A stretch of 64,000 nt of DNA from Streptococcus salivarius (GCF_009738225.1 NZ_CP018187.1:1374501-1438500); one strand, 5' to 3'. Numbered from the stretch's first letter, positions 43,380 to 54,383 are shown. Numbers and translations: made by a program. Notes: generated from the sequence alone by a model not told the origin.

Positions 43380-44062
43380 CAGTCTTCTCCTTTAAGTCGC
43401 ACACCTAAGCCCCAAATCGTTTCGATATACTCCGTACCCGCATCCACTTGGGCTAGTTTCTTACGTAGATTACTCAACTGTGCATTCAATGTATTATCAC
43501 CTGATAGATAAGGGGCTGCCCAAACCGTCTCATAAAGGTCCTCTTTAGTAAAAATTTTCTTTGGATTTTGAAGGAGTGTGTGAAAAATTTGAAACTCTTT
43601 CTTACCTAAACGAATGACTTTTCCCTGACAGGAGACTTCAAAACTGTCTGGGTTTATCGTGATATTTTTGACTTGATAGATGTTATCAGGCTTACTCCTT
43701 CCCTTGCTGTGTTCACGTAGTTGAACTGAGACACGCGCATAAACTTCTTCAAGATCAAAGGGCTTAACGATATAATCATTTGCACCATCAAGTAAGTACT
43801 GGCTAATCAAGTGCTTGTCACCCAAGGCTGTCAGCATAATGACAGGAACAGAGCTTCTTTGCCTGATAAACTTAAGCACTTCTTCGCCACCCTTACCCGG
43901 TAACATGATATCTAGGAGAACTAAATCAATCTCTTGACTTTGAAACAAAAGCTCTCCTTCGGTTCCAGAGTAGGCTTGGATAATATCATGTTCTTCAGAA
44001 AACAAGTTAAAAAGAATATTCTGGATATCCTCATTGTCTTCAATCTGTAAAATACGTGCCAT
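43379..44062 (-). CDS. OmpR-family response regulator
   Basis: The 227-residue protein has a receiver domain (acidic E8-D9, phospho-acceptor D51 in VLLDIMLPG, K at about 101 in YIVKPFD) and a C-terminal winged helix (RLGKKEFQIFHTLLQNPKKIFTKEDL; core KEFQIFHTLLQ). It is paired with the intramembrane-type kinase. GGAGG lies 8 bases before the ATG. Likely targets are the peptide-resistance ABC genes 3 kb away. Confidence 0.9.
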   Translation of the reverse strand: MARILQIEDNEDIQNILFNLFSEEHDIIQAYSGTEGELLFQSQEIDLVLLDIMLPGKGGEEVLKFIRQRSSVPVIMLTALGDKHLISQYLLDGANDYIVKPFDLEEVYARVSVQLREHSKGRSKPDNIYQVKNITINPDSFEVSCQGKVIRLGKKEFQIFHTLLQNPKKIFTKEDLYETVWAAPYLSGDNTLNAQLSNLRKKLAQVDAGTEYIETIWGLGVRLKGED

Positions 44063-44175
44063 GTCTTAATCCTCCAATGATACTACCAATTGTATACGCT
44101 CACTTTTTCTTTCATCTTAACAAAAAGCCAAATTAATGACAAGGTGCATTATGAGTTATTGATAGCATAAAAGGA

Positions 44176-44215
44176 AAAATAAAAACCGTAAGCCTCCACT
44201 TCCGAGACTTACGGT
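44176..44215 (-). terminator. Terminator after second nitroreductase
   Basis: ACCGTAAG and CTTACGGT pair around a 15-base loop, followed by a T-rich tract on the minus strand. Confidence 0.82.
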
Positions 44216-44225
44216 CAATTATTTA

Positions 44226-44858
44226 TTAAGCAAAAGTCGTCACATCAGAAGCATCCAGACGAACAGACTCAAAGCCTTCTTCATTGGCTTTCCCAAGAGC
44301 AATGAGCAAAACTGGTACATGACGGTCTTCATCAAGTCCAAAGGCTTTGGCAAGCCCATCTTTTTTATAACCACCGATGGCGTTGGTATCATAACCATAA
44401 GAACGAGCAACCAACATCAACTGCATAGCAGCAAGGCTAGCATCAATGTGGACAATTTCATTCATCATTTCTCGAGGAGCATTTTCATACATTGGTACAA
44501 TGCTTGACAGTTGTTTTTCTTTGACTTCTTCAGGCATTTTTCCTTGAGCAACAGCCTTGCCGTAGATTTCTTCAGCTCTTTCTTGGCTCTTCAAATCGGC
44601 AAAAATAAGGACCATGGCTGATGATGTTTCATTTTGCACCCCATTGTAGCTGACAAAAGGTGTCAATTTTTCCTTGCCTTCTGCGCTATCAACGACGACA
44701 AAACGCCAAGGTTGCATGTTGACTGATGATGGTGCTGTAACAGTTTTATCTAAGATTTCCAACAGTTCTTCTCGCGGAATCTTAACAGATGGATCAAAGT
44801 TACGAATGGAACGACGGTTATATACAATATCTGAAAAATCATTACTTACTACAGGCAT
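44226..44858 (-). CDS. Nitroreductase family protein (NfsA/FRP-like fold)
   Basis: The 210-residue flavoprotein starts with NRRSIRNFDP (FMN phosphate contact), has APSSVNMQPWRFVVV, and GYDTNAIGGYKKDGLAKAFGL near the C terminus (core TNAIGGY). These are classic oxygen-insensitive nitroreductase features. It differs from the first nitroreductase at 35298 and lacks the shared operator. GGAG lies 8 bases before the ATG, and a terminator follows the gene. Confidence 0.92.
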   Translation of the reverse strand: MPVVSNDFSDIVYNRRSIRNFDPSVKIPREELLEILDKTVTAPSSVNMQPWRFVVVDSAEGKEKLTPFVSYNGVQNETSSAMVLIFADLKSQERAEEIYGKAVAQGKMPEEVKEKQLSSIVPMYENAPREMMNEIVHIDASLAAMQLMLVARSYGYDTNAIGGYKKDGLAKAFGLDEDRHVPVLLIALGKANEEGFESVRLDASDVTTFA

Positions 44859-44948
44859 CTTATGTCTCCTTTTTATGATTAAATGAAAATAATATAATCA
44901 AGATTATAACATAAGACAATTGTTATCAAAAATATTTGCTACAGACGA

Positions 44949-45635
44949 CTAAAGATTAGTCTCCTTGAGTCCTAGGCGTTTCACTTCAGAGGAATAGTAA
45001 ACCATGATGGTAATGAGACTGAGTGTGATTATCCAGATTGACCAAATCTGGATATAATGCATTAGAAGGGCTGAGATAATAGCACCAACGACAAAACTTC
45101 CTACGACAAAGCTATAATTGACAGCCTGACGACGATATTCTTTCTGATCACCGCTTCCCTGAATGGCATAATAGAGAGCCGTTAACATCCTTCGATAATT
45201 TCCTGAGGTCATAAAAATCACGAAAGGATGATTCTCAATCTGACTGCCAGTAAAGGTCTTCATCATGATACCTGCAGAAAAAGCGATAATTGGAAGCTCA
45301 ATCAAGGGATTTGAAGGTAGGAAAGGCAGGATGGCTGTCATTACACAAAGTGGAAGCAGACCATAAACTCGCCAATAGGCATTCTTACGTTGGTCTTTAA
45401 ACCACATGCCAAAAAGAAAGCCTAAAGAAAAGAAAAAGATTGAAAAGCAACGCAATAAGTTATAGTAGATACTACTGTTTCGCCAGTCAGCGACCAACAA
45501 AAGGATATTCCCAGTCTGTGTAGCAACTAAACTATGGTAGTACATATGACAAAAGACATCCAAAGCTCCTCCTGAAAAACTCAACAAATTAGCCATCAGA
45601 CGCGTATTTTGAGGAAGAAGGTTTCGCGATTCCAT
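44949..45635 (-). CDS. YoaK-type DUF1275 membrane protein
   Basis: The 228-residue protein has about six spans. It opens with LLSFSGGALDVFCHMYYHSLVATQTGN (core GGALDVFCHM ... TQTGN), the DUF1275 hallmark (G-x-x-D and TGN). The family is widespread and of unknown transport function. It appears monocistronic, with its end beyond the copy of the reductase terminator found at 45706-45778. Confidence 0.85.
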   Translation of the reverse strand: MESRNLLPQNTRLMANLLSFSGGALDVFCHMYYHSLVATQTGNILLLVADWRNSSIYYNLLRCFSIFFFSLGFLFGMWFKDQRKNAYWRVYGLLPLCVMTAILPFLPSNPLIELPIIAFSAGIMMKTFTGSQIENHPFVIFMTSGNYRRMLTALYYAIQGSGDQKEYRRQAVNYSFVVGSFVVGAIISALLMHYIQIWSIWIITLSLITIMVYYSSEVKRLGLKETNL

Positions 45636-45705
45636 AGCATAACTTCCCTTCTAATAGTGATTGATAGGATAGCCTTATTATAGCAAATTCGAGCACACAG
45701 AGTAG

Positions 45706-45778
45706 AAAAAAACAACCCTCACGAGTTGCTTCTATCCTATTAAAAATTAACTGTGTCAGGATTATCCTGAGTCTTGAT
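45706..45778 (-). repeat. Left 73-bp copy of AKR gene 3' end plus terminator
   Basis: This copy is identical, except one base, to 46337-46409. It encodes the last residues IKTQDNPDTVNF of the aldo/keto reductase, its stop, and the GCAACTC-GTGA-GGGTTGT terminator with T run. It starts two bases after the RelE stop. Confidence 0.9.
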
Positions 45779-45779
45779 A

Positions 45780-46034
45780 CTAATAGATATCACGTCTATG
45801 ACCAACTTCGAGGGCAAGTATGATTAGTTCATCGTCCTGAATATTGACAATAACACGATAGGCACCAATACGATAGCGCCATTGTCCAGTTCGATTGGCA
45901 ACTAAGGCCTTACCCTTAGCTCTTGGATTATCTGTGACACGATTGAGATAAGACTTAATTTGTTTCCTGACAAAAGGGTCCAACTTTTTAAAACTTTTGG
46001 CAAATTTAGGGGTTGGTACTATCTTATAGGTCAT
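45780..46034 (-). CDS. RelE/ParE-type toxin
   Basis: The 84-residue protein has the RelE fold: FAKSFKKLDPFVRKQIKSYL, ANRTGQWRYRIGAYRVIV and a terminal VGHRRDIY. Conserved basic residues for mRNA contact (Arg in RYRIGAYR, His-Arg-Arg near the end) are present, so it appears active. It overlaps the antitoxin gene by 11 bases. The toxin should cleave ribosome-bound mRNA. The stop codon is two bases from a 73-bp repeat of the neighbouring reductase gene end. Confidence 0.92.
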   Translation of the reverse strand: MTYKIVPTPKFAKSFKKLDPFVRKQIKSYLNRVTDNPRAKGKALVANRTGQWRYRIGAYRVIVNIQDDELIILALEVGHRRDIY

Positions 46035-46239
46035 CCCAATTTAGCACCTCCCCACCGTTTTCAAGATAGTCTTCATATTCTGCTAATGCCAAATCGGCTA
46101 CTCTAGCATCGTATTCATCCTCAATGGCGTCTAAAGTCTTGGTACGAATTAATTCTGACAAAGATACGCCTTCAAATTTCGCAATTGCCTGCATGAACTT
46201 CTTATCTGCTTCTGAAACCTTCAATGTAATTGTTGTCAT
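46024..46239 (-). CDS. RelB/DUF6290-type antitoxin
   Basis: The 71-residue protein has an N-terminal ribbon-helix-helix (MTTITLKVSEADKKFMQAIA with GVSLSELIR) and an acidic C-terminal tail (YEDYLENGGEVLNWDDL) that would wrap the toxin. It is transcribed first, as usual, from a promoter with a dyad on the -10 box, indicating autorepression. GGTTAAGG provides the ribosome site. Confidence 0.92.
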   Translation of the reverse strand: MTTITLKVSEADKKFMQAIAKFEGVSLSELIRTKTLDAIEDEYDARVADLALAEYEDYLENGGEVLNWDDL

Positions 46240-46261
46240 ATCCTTAACCTCGTTCTCTTTT

Positions 46262-46298
46262 GTAACACCATTGTATTACCTCTCCTCCTTCTTGTCAA
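46262..46298 (-). promoter_or_regulatory. RelBE promoter and operator
   Basis: Minus strand TTGACA (46293-46298), 17 bases, TACAAT (46270-46275). The dyad GTAATAC...GTGTTAC (46262-46279) covers the -10. Confidence 0.8.
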
Positions 46299-46336
46299 TT
46301 TTGATAATAGGTTCATACTCTTATTCGTAAAACAAT

Positions 46337-46409
46337 AAAAAAACAACCCTCACGAGTTGCTTCTATTCTATTAAAAATTAACTGTGTCAGGATTATCCTG
46401 AGTCTTGAT
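46337..46409 (-). repeat. Right 73-bp copy, native AKR gene end and terminator
   Basis: This is the genuine 3' end of the aldo/keto reductase (stop at 46371) with its terminator; 72 of 73 bases match the left copy 631 bases away. Confidence 0.9.
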
Positions 46410-47213
46410 GCCTTGAATCTTATCCAAGACTGCCATATCTTCCTCCGACAAATCAAAGTCAAAGATATCCAAGTTGGCTTCGATATTTTTTGGTGTCACT
46501 GACTTAGGTAGTGGCAAGAAACCTTTTTGAAGGCTCCAACGTAGGGCGACTTGTGCAACAGATTTCCCGTTACGTTCAGCCACTGCTTCAACCTCTTCAT
46601 TTCCAAAAATGCTACCAGTACCCAGTGGGCTGTATGCTTCAAGAAGAATGTCACGCTCTTGGCAATAAGCAACCAAATCTTCTTGAGCACAACCTGGAGC
46701 CAAGAGAATTTGGTTAACATGTGGCACAATTTCAGCCGTTTCAAGGAGAGCTTCGAGGTGATGTTGCATAAAGTTAGATACACCAATGGCACGAACTTTA
46801 CCATCTTTATAGGCTTCTTCCATTGCCTTCCAAGTGCCTGCATTCCCAGCCTTCCAAGCATCATTCTCACGAAGAGCCTTAGGATTTGGCCAGTGGATGA
46901 GCAAAAGATCCAAATAATCCACACCTAATCTTTCGAGTGACTCGTCGATAGAGGCTTTAGCCAATTCGTAATCGTGCTTGTCATTCCAAAGTTTTGTTGT
47001 TAGGAAAATATCCTCACGCGCCACATCACTATCAGCAATCGCCTTACCTACAGAAACCTCGTTACCGTAGATTTGCGCTGTATCAATATGTGTGTAACCC
47101 GCCTTAAGTGCGAAACTAACGCTGTTATAGGCTTCTTCCCCTTCTGGAATCTGCCAAGTCCCAAAACCGATTTTAGGAATCGTAACGCCATTTGAAAGTG
47201 TATATGTTTCCAT
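46371..47213 (-). CDS. Aldo/keto reductase, 2,5-diketo-gluconate reductase type
   Basis: The 280-residue oxidoreductase shows GFGTWQIPEGEEAYNSV, the catalytic FALKAGYTHIDTAQIYGNE (Asp and Tyr), LLLIHWPNP (His) and PLPKSVTPKNIEAN (NADPH site). The start at 47213 has AAGGAGA upstream, while the longer frame from 47306 has a hydrophobic, non-conserved leader. It should reduce small aldehydes or keto sugars, for example methylglyoxal, with NADPH. The end of the gene, including the terminator, is duplicated beyond the RelBE module. Confidence 0.92.
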   Translation of the reverse strand: METYTLSNGVTIPKIGFGTWQIPEGEEAYNSVSFALKAGYTHIDTAQIYGNEVSVGKAIADSDVAREDIFLTTKLWNDKHDYELAKASIDESLERLGVDYLDLLLIHWPNPKALRENDAWKAGNAGTWKAMEEAYKDGKVRAIGVSNFMQHHLEALLETAEIVPHVNQILLAPGCAQEDLVAYCQERDILLEAYSPLGTGSIFGNEEVEAVAERNGKSVAQVALRWSLQKGFLPLPKSVTPKNIEANLDIFDFDLSEEDMAVLDKIQGIKTQDNPDTVNF

Positions 47214-47293
47214 CCTGTTCTCCTTTTCAATTTGTAACAGAATTATCTTAAAAAATATAAGATAAAAATGCAAAGATTTGCTACGATGTGTAG

Positions 47294-47330
47294 GAAAAAA
47301 CTCCAAATGGTAGCTTGTGACCAGATGGAG
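47294..47330 (-). terminator. Terminator after galE
   Basis: CTCCA...TGG pairs with CCA...TGGAG with a two-base internal loop, followed by six T residues on the minus strand. Confidence 0.7.
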
Positions 47331-47346
47331 CTTCTATCCCTTATAA

Positions 47347-48348
47347 TTAATCTCTATCATCATAGCCTTTTGGATGGCTTGAATGCCATGCCCAGGCACT
47401 TTCGATGATTTTTTCGATGTTGTCAAATTGTGGTTTCCAGCCTAGTACCGTACGGGCCTTTTCAGAGGATGCAATCAACGTATCTGGATCACCAGGACGA
47501 CGATCAGCTTTCTCAGCTGGGATCTCCTTACCTGTTACCTTGCGAGCTGCTTCAAGGATTTGGAGGTTTGAAAATCCAGTTGAAGAACCGAGGTTGAAGG
47601 CTGTTGACTCATTACCTTTGCGGAGATACTCCACTGCTAAAAGATGGGCATCTGCCAAGTCAAATGGATGCACGTAGTCACGAACATTAGTTCCGTCTGG
47701 AGTATTGTAGTCGTCACCAAAAATCATGATTTTCTCACGAACACCTTGAGCCACTTGGAGAATAATTGGCAAGAGGTGGGTTTCAGGACCATGGTCCTCA
47801 CCGATAGAACCGTCAGGCTTAGCCCCCGCCACATTAAAGTAACGAAGAGGGACATACTTGATGCCGTAGGCTTGGTCTGACCACTTCATGATGGTTTCCA
47901 TCATGAGCTTGCTTTCACCGTAAGGATTGATTGGCTTTTGTGGTGTGGTTTCAAGGATTGGAATTTCCTCAGGAATACCATAAGTCGCAGCTGTTGATGA
48001 GAAGACAATGTATTTGACACCACATTCGTTCATGACCTCAAGCAACTTCACCATACCAGCAGTGTTATTGTCGAAATACTTGAGTGGCTTTTCCATAGAC
48101 TCAGCCACAAGTGAGTAAGCCGCAAAGTGAATAACCGCATCGACATCAGGATTTTCCTTAAAGACCTTACGCATAAAGTCCTGATCTGCCAAGTCCCCCT
48201 GGTAGAATACAGCGTCTGGATGGACTGCCGCACGGTGACCTGTCACCAAGTTATCCACGACAACGACTTTTTCTTGACCCGCTTCAACTAAACGGTCCAC
48301 CATGTGAGAACCGATGTAACCAGCCCCACCTAAAACTAAGATTGCCAT
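47347..48348 (-). CDS. galE: UDP-glucose 4-epimerase
   Basis: The 333-residue short-chain dehydrogenase-type enzyme has the NAD-binding GGAGYIGSH (residues 7-15), catalytic SSTAATYG (117-124) and Y143-x3-K147 (YGESK). It interconverts UDP-glucose and UDP-galactose for the Leloir pathway and for cell-surface polysaccharide precursors. The length is standard. No galK or galT is adjacent, so a biosynthetic role or a dispersed Leloir set is possible. It stands alone before dexB. Confidence 0.95.
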   Translation of the reverse strand: MAILVLGGAGYIGSHMVDRLVEAGQEKVVVVDNLVTGHRAAVHPDAVFYQGDLADQDFMRKVFKENPDVDAVIHFAAYSLVAESMEKPLKYFDNNTAGMVKLLEVMNECGVKYIVFSSTAATYGIPEEIPILETTPQKPINPYGESKLMMETIMKWSDQAYGIKYVPLRYFNVAGAKPDGSIGEDHGPETHLLPIILQVAQGVREKIMIFGDDYNTPDGTNVRDYVHPFDLADAHLLAVEYLRKGNESTAFNLGSSTGFSNLQILEAARKVTGKEIPAEKADRRPGDPDTLIASSEKARTVLGWKPQFDNIEKIIESAWAWHSSHPKGYDDRD

Positions 48349-48437
48349 AAAATTTACCTTTTTCTTATTTTTCTATTATTATAACATAATTCTAGTCTAC
48401 AAGACTAACCTGAGTTAAGTAAGGGGAAAGAAGATAA

Positions 48438-48472
48438 AAAATGGTCATCAACAGTTAGTTGACAACCATTTT
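48438..48472 (-). terminator. Terminator after dexB
   Basis: AAATGGT and ACCATTT with GTCAAC/GTTGA(T)GAC pairing around TAACT, followed by six T residues on the minus strand. Confidence 0.8.
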
Positions 48473-48477
48473 TCTTT

Positions 48478-50136
<1,659 letters not shown>

Positions 50137-50156
50137 TTACGTTTTTCTAGAAGTTA

Positions 50157-50170
50157 TGCAAGCGTTTTCT
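50157..50170 (-). promoter_or_regulatory. CcpA cre-like site upstream of dexB
   Basis: TGCAAGCGTTTTCT agrees with TGNAANCGNTTNCA except at the last base. It lies about 70 bases upstream of the start. Confidence 0.65.
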
Positions 50171-50284
50171 CTCGTTGTTTAAAACATTTCAATGACCTAT
50201 ACTCCAGACTCCTTAAATTTTTGGTAATGTTGAAAAACAATAGAGTTGAAATGTAAGGTTAGCCTTTGATTATTTTAACAATAC

Positions 50285-50317
50285 AAAAAAACGATAGTTA
50301 ATACCTTAACCATCGCT
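50285..50317 (-). terminator. Terminator after vncS-like gene
   Basis: AGCGATGGTTAA pairs with TTAACTATCGT around GGTA, followed by seven T residues on the minus strand. Confidence 0.82.
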
Positions 50318-50319
50318 TT

Positions 50320-51624
50320 TTACTTTTTGGGCAAGACCATAACAAAGCGCCTCCCCGTAGAACTTTCCTCAAATCTATAGCTAAGTTCCTCATGTTCTAG
50401 AAGGTATTTGACCACAAAAAGCCCTAATCCTCCTTCTTTCTTAGCTTGAGCTTTAGTTGAAGAATTTTCTTTAGATACAATTGTATTTTCAATGACAAAA
50501 TCGGTTCCTCCATTTTCTAAACCTATTCGAACCACTCCACCCTTATCAGAATGCTTGACGGCATTACTGATAATATTTGAGAGAACCAATTTTAAAATAG
50601 CTAAATTCATGAAAATACTAGTTATCGGAAGATAATTTTCAATTGATAGGGAGCGAGTCTCAACCAACACTTGATTTTGAGTGAGTATGCGATTTACCAC
50701 ATCATCTAACTGGATCCACTCCTTTTCACCACCTAATTCTTGGATAGAAGATAGGGACAGGATTTCCAGGACGATCTGGTTCATCTCATCGACGATATCG
50801 AGGGAGACCGATAGGTAGCGGTCCCGATCCTTGTAGCGACCAATATTATCTCGCATATTTTCTAGGATAATTTTCAAGCTAGCTAGAGGCGTCTTGAGTT
50901 CATGCGAAGCCCCTCTTAGAAATTCGACCTTCATCTGCTCCAACTTCAGATTTTCCTGTTTCTGCTTCTCTAGATTGTCGATCACTTCTAAAAGGTGGTG
51001 ATAGAGGTCGTTGATGTGTTGCTTGAGAACGCCGATCTCATCCTGCGAGTCAATGGGGAGACTGGCTGTCCGATCCAGGCGCTTCATCCGCTTGGTCATC
51101 CGCTTGATCTCAAGGATTGGAGCAGAAATCATGCGGGCATAGAGATAGGATGCAATCAGCGACAGAACAAAAGAAGCAAGGAGTGTATAGGGAAGAAAGC
51201 CCAGACTGATATCTCGCGCTTCCTTTTGCGAATCGACGGTCGCTAAGAATTGCAAGGTTAAGTCGTTCCCTTCCTTGGTCTGAATCTTTCGCTCTTCAAT
51301 AACCACCGAATTATTTTGGCTATCAGGGTTCACGAGCAGGTCATCCTTTACCTCTATGGCATTTTGTTTTTGCTTTCCTTTGATAGACACCTTGATATCA
51401 TTGGTCTTGGAATAAAGGTCGATGACCGACTCAATGGTCCCTTCTTCCTGACCCTGGAAACTCTTGGCCAGTGCTTGCGATTTCTTCAAAATCGTCTGGC
51501 GCTGGGACTCGATATAGCTCGATGGAAAAATAAAGTAAACCGAAGCATGGAGAAGGATAACTAAGCTACTAAAAAGGGCAAAGGTGATCAGAAAGATTTT
51601 TGCAAAGATACTCCGTTTGGTCAT
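50320..51624 (-). CDS. vncS: Sensor histidine kinase, VncS-like
   Basis: The 434-residue kinase has a span at about 8-30, an extracellular domain to about 140, a second span (about 143-163), a HAMP linker and DHp box GASHELKTPLAS (H241). An N box (LSNIISNAVKHSD) and G box (EGGLGLFVVKYL) follow. Gene order vex1-vex2-vex3-vncR-vncS and the protein sizes are those of the pneumococcal vex/vnc locus, hence the symbol by synteny. Its start overlaps the vncR stop by four bases. Local G+C content is high compared with the exporter genes next to it. Confidence 0.8.
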   Translation of the reverse strand: MTKRSIFAKIFLITFALFSSLVILLHASVYFIFPSSYIESQRQTILKKSQALAKSFQGQEEGTIESVIDLYSKTNDIKVSIKGKQKQNAIEVKDDLLVNPDSQNNSVVIEERKIQTKEGNDLTLQFLATVDSQKEARDISLGFLPYTLLASFVLSLIASYLYARMISAPILEIKRMTKRMKRLDRTASLPIDSQDEIGVLKQHINDLYHHLLEVIDNLEKQKQENLKLEQMKVEFLRGASHELKTPLASLKIILENMRDNIGRYKDRDRYLSVSLDIVDEMNQIVLEILSLSSIQELGGEKEWIQLDDVVNRILTQNQVLVETRSLSIENYLPITSIFMNLAILKLVLSNIISNAVKHSDKGGVVRIGLENGGTDFVIENTIVSKENSSTKAQAKKEGGLGLFVVKYLLEHEELSYRFEESSTGRRFVMVLPKK

Positions 51625-52274
51625 GGTCTCTCCAATTTATAGCCGACATTGCGTACCGTAACAATACAGTCTAGCTCCAGTTTTTTTCGTAGTTCCTTGA
51701 TATAGACATCGATCACCCGGTCAAAAGGAATCTCTTCCGTCTCCTTCCAGACGGCATCGAGGATCTGAGAGCGGGTCCGGGCCTTGCCCTCATGCTGGAG
51801 CAAGTATTCCAAGATTTCCAACTCCTTGGCATTCATGGAAATAGCTTGCCCAGCTAGGCTGGCTGTATAACTCTCAAAATCCACCCGTGCCTCTCCATAG
51901 GTGAAGACCCGTGAAGGTTGAAGCTTTTTAAAAATAGCTTCGATACGGACCTTCAAGAGGGACAAGGAGAAGGGTTTTTCCAGGTAGCCATCTGCCAACT
52001 CTCCAAAGGCTGTCAACTTATAGTCCTCGTCATGGAAGGCCGTTAGCATGAGGACAGGGACTGAGCTGGTCTTGCGAATGGTCTTGAGGACTTCCAAGCC
52101 ATTGAGGATAGGAAGCTGGATGTCCAGCAAGACTAGATCCGGCGCTTCTTTGTGAAAGAGGTCCAGGGCCTCCTGCCCATCGCCTGCTTCAAAGACCTCA
52201 TAGCCACATTCCATGAGATAGTCGCTCATCCCTTCTCGAATCAGGACTTCATCTTCTACGATTAGTATCTTCAT
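51621..52274 (-). CDS. vncR: OmpR-family response regulator, VncR-like
   Basis: The 217-residue regulator has the receiver acidic pair E7-D8, phospho-acceptor D51 (LVLLDIQLPILNG) and lysine in LEKPFSLSLL, then a winged helix ending RNVGYKLERP. It is paired with the kinase downstream. A tandem TTTCA repeat spaced by 11 bases upstream of vex1 is a plausible target. Base composition is 34-35 G+C per 60 bases in sampled lines, against 17 per 60 in the neighbouring permease. Confidence 0.82.
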   Translation of the reverse strand: MKILIVEDEVLIREGMSDYLMECGYEVFEAGDGQEALDLFHKEAPDLVLLDIQLPILNGLEVLKTIRKTSSVPVLMLTAFHDEDYKLTAFGELADGYLEKPFSLSLLKVRIEAIFKKLQPSRVFTYGEARVDFESYTASLAGQAISMNAKELEILEYLLQHEGKARTRSQILDAVWKETEEIPFDRVIDVYIKELRKKLELDCIVTVRNVGYKLERP

Positions 52275-52345
52275 ACATTATCCTTTTCATCTATATATAG
52301 TCGCTTTCTTTCATTATACCGTTTTTTATAGGTGCAGCAAACTTA

Positions 52346-53722
52346 TCATTCAACATCAACTAAGAGGTCTTTGGGTTTCTTGTGAAGAAGCCAGCGAGAA
52401 GAAATTAAGGATACCAAGCTTAAGATAAAGCCACCGACTAGAATAACTACTAAAAGTTGCTTAGGTTGGACTGTCATATGAATCTGAGTCAGAGTCTTAC
52501 TGAAGCTCTCTGCCTCAGCCCCTCCACCGAGATTTGCAGCTAGAGATTCTTTTGTCATTTGCTTATTGATACCTTCCGTAACATTGGAAAGGACTGTTTT
52601 ACCAACTTTTTCGGCAAAGAAACTCGCTAAACCATATGATAAAAGAAAGGCTGGTAAGGCAATCATCAGTAATTCCATTAAAAATTGACCCGCAACCTGT
52701 GTCTTTTTAAGTCCCAAGGCCAAAAAGATACCAACTTCTCTACGACGAGCATTTAACCATAAAATCAACAGAAGGGTTAGCAATAAACTTGTAAAAATGA
52801 GACTTCCAATAAACATACGATTTGCCACACGATACATCCCAAGAATAGATTCCTGTAAAGCAGGGTAGTTTGATGAACTCTTAACAAGATCGTAGAGGGT
52901 CCAGTTAATGTCCAACTTTTGAATCTTTGCTATCAAGGAATCAATATTTTGATCACCTTTAGCAAAGAAAGTGGCATCCTCATAAGTGGTAGTTTCTACG
53001 GTATTACCATAGAGTTTTGCAGCTGTGTCTAAATCAGTGATGAGGGTGTTTTCATACAACTCCTGAGCATAGGTAACGGCAGCTTGATTTTGACCAGAAA
53101 ATAAACCTTTGATAGTCACTTCTACTGTTTCATCAGCCCTTTTTTCGTTATCAGCATCATAGAGATTAGATTTAAGCTTTACTTTATCTCCTACATTAAG
53201 ACCATTCTTTTTAGCTAAACCTTCGTGCATCAAGATTTGATTATGGTCCTTATCGGTTAGATGTTCTCCTTCAACTAGTTTATAAGCACCTGAAACAAAT
53301 TTATCTTCTTTTGATGAGTCATTGACTCCTGTCAACATCAAGGTAGACTTAAAATTTTTAGCACGTTCTGGCGATTGATTTTGTAGCGTTTGCTCTGTTT
53401 CAATAATCTCATAATCTAGTAAATCACCAATACCATTTATCCGTTTAATAGTCGAAACAATTCCTTTAGTCTCACTAATCTTTTTAATATCTTCTCCCTT
53501 AAGATTTCCAGCCCCTCGAGGAGTTCCAGGATTCGTGTTACGATTAATCTGCATTGAAAAACTATTGGTAATTGCCCCTAGACTCTTGGATGCAGCTTCT
53601 TGGGTTGCACTTCGCATAGCAAGTCCTAACAAACTAAGAGTACTCATCAAAAGAATAATAGTTAACAGTAATAGTGACTTTGACCATTTTCGTGTAATAT
53701 ATGCAAAAGCGTTTCGAAACAT
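52346..53722 (-). CDS. vex3: ABC transporter permease, Vex3-like
   Basis: The 458-residue FtsX-type permease has an N-terminal span (about 14-35), a large extracellular domain (about 40-310) with MacB-like text, and three C-terminal spans with LALGLKKTQVAGQFLMELL coupling motif (core ALGLKKTQVAGQFL). It should form a heterodimer with the first permease and use the middle ATPase. The locus in pneumococcus was linked to vancomycin tolerance and peptide export, a role that has been debated. 13 bases separate it from the ATPase gene. Confidence 0.82.
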   Translation of the reverse strand: MFRNAFAYITRKWSKSLLLLTIILLMSTLSLLGLAMRSATQEAASKSLGAITNSFSMQINRNTNPGTPRGAGNLKGEDIKKISETKGIVSTIKRINGIGDLLDYEIIETEQTLQNQSPERAKNFKSTLMLTGVNDSSKEDKFVSGAYKLVEGEHLTDKDHNQILMHEGLAKKNGLNVGDKVKLKSNLYDADNEKRADETVEVTIKGLFSGQNQAAVTYAQELYENTLITDLDTAAKLYGNTVETTTYEDATFFAKGDQNIDSLIAKIQKLDINWTLYDLVKSSSNYPALQESILGMYRVANRMFIGSLIFTSLLLTLLLILWLNARRREVGIFLALGLKKTQVAGQFLMELLMIALPAFLLSYGLASFFAEKVGKTVLSNVTEGINKQMTKESLAANLGGGAEAESFSKTLTQIHMTVQPKQLLVVILVGGFILSLVSLISSRWLLHKKPKDLLVDVE

Positions 53723-53735
53723 AAGAGCCCTTTCT

Positions 53736-54368
53736 TTATTTTTTCTTTTCTATGAGTTGTTTCTTCTTCAACTCTAAAACCACATCAGATGCCTGAGCAA
53801 CTTCCTTACTGTGCGTGACAACTATAACACATTTTTGGCGATCTAAGGCCATTCTTTTAAGGATAGCAATAATATCCTTGGCAGTTTCCTCGTCTAGATT
53901 TCCTGTCGGTTCATCTGCTAAGATAATTGGAGCCTCTGAAACCAAAGCCCGCGCAATAGCTACACGTTGTTGTTGCCCACCTGAAAGTTGCAGGACATTT
54001 CGATTAATTTGTTTTTCATCTAATCCCAATTCAGAAAGTATCTTCCTATCGGCATTTTTATTAACAAGTCGTACATTTTCTAAAGGTGTAAGATAATCAA
54101 TGAGATTGTAATTTTGAAAAACAAGCGCAACATGGTGTCTACGATGATAACTAGAGCCTTTTTTCTTGATATTTTCTCCATTAAACAAGACCTGCCCCTT
54201 CTTGGGATAATCAAGACCTGCCAAAAGGGAAAGTAAGGTCGTTTTTCCCGCTCCAGATTGCCCAATAATACTATAAAATTTACCTTTCTCGAAACGATAA
54301 TTCACCTTCGAGAAGATAGCTTCACTTTTATTTTGATAACTATACGTAACATCTTTGAGTTCTAACAT
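53736..54368 (-). CDS. vex2: ABC transporter ATP-binding protein, Vex2-like
   Basis: The 210-residue ATPase has Walker [10 protein letters not shown] (about 36-44), signature LSGGQQQRV, Walker [17 protein letters not shown] and H-loop VVTHSKE. EPTGNLD is the MacB/LolD-group form. It is flanked by the two FtsX-type permeases and lies 15 bases after the first of them, so all three are cotranscribed. Confidence 0.9.
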   Translation of the reverse strand: MLELKDVTYSYQNKSEAIFSKVNYRFEKGKFYSIIGQSGAGKTTLLSLLAGLDYPKKGQVLFNGENIKKKGSSYHRRHHVALVFQNYNLIDYLTPLENVRLVNKNADRKILSELGLDEKQINRNVLQLSGGQQQRVAIARALVSEAPIILADEPTGNLDEETAKDIIAILKRMALDRQKCVIVVTHSKEVAQASDVVLELKKKQLIEKKK

Positions 54369-54383
54369 AGTGTTCCTTTCTCC

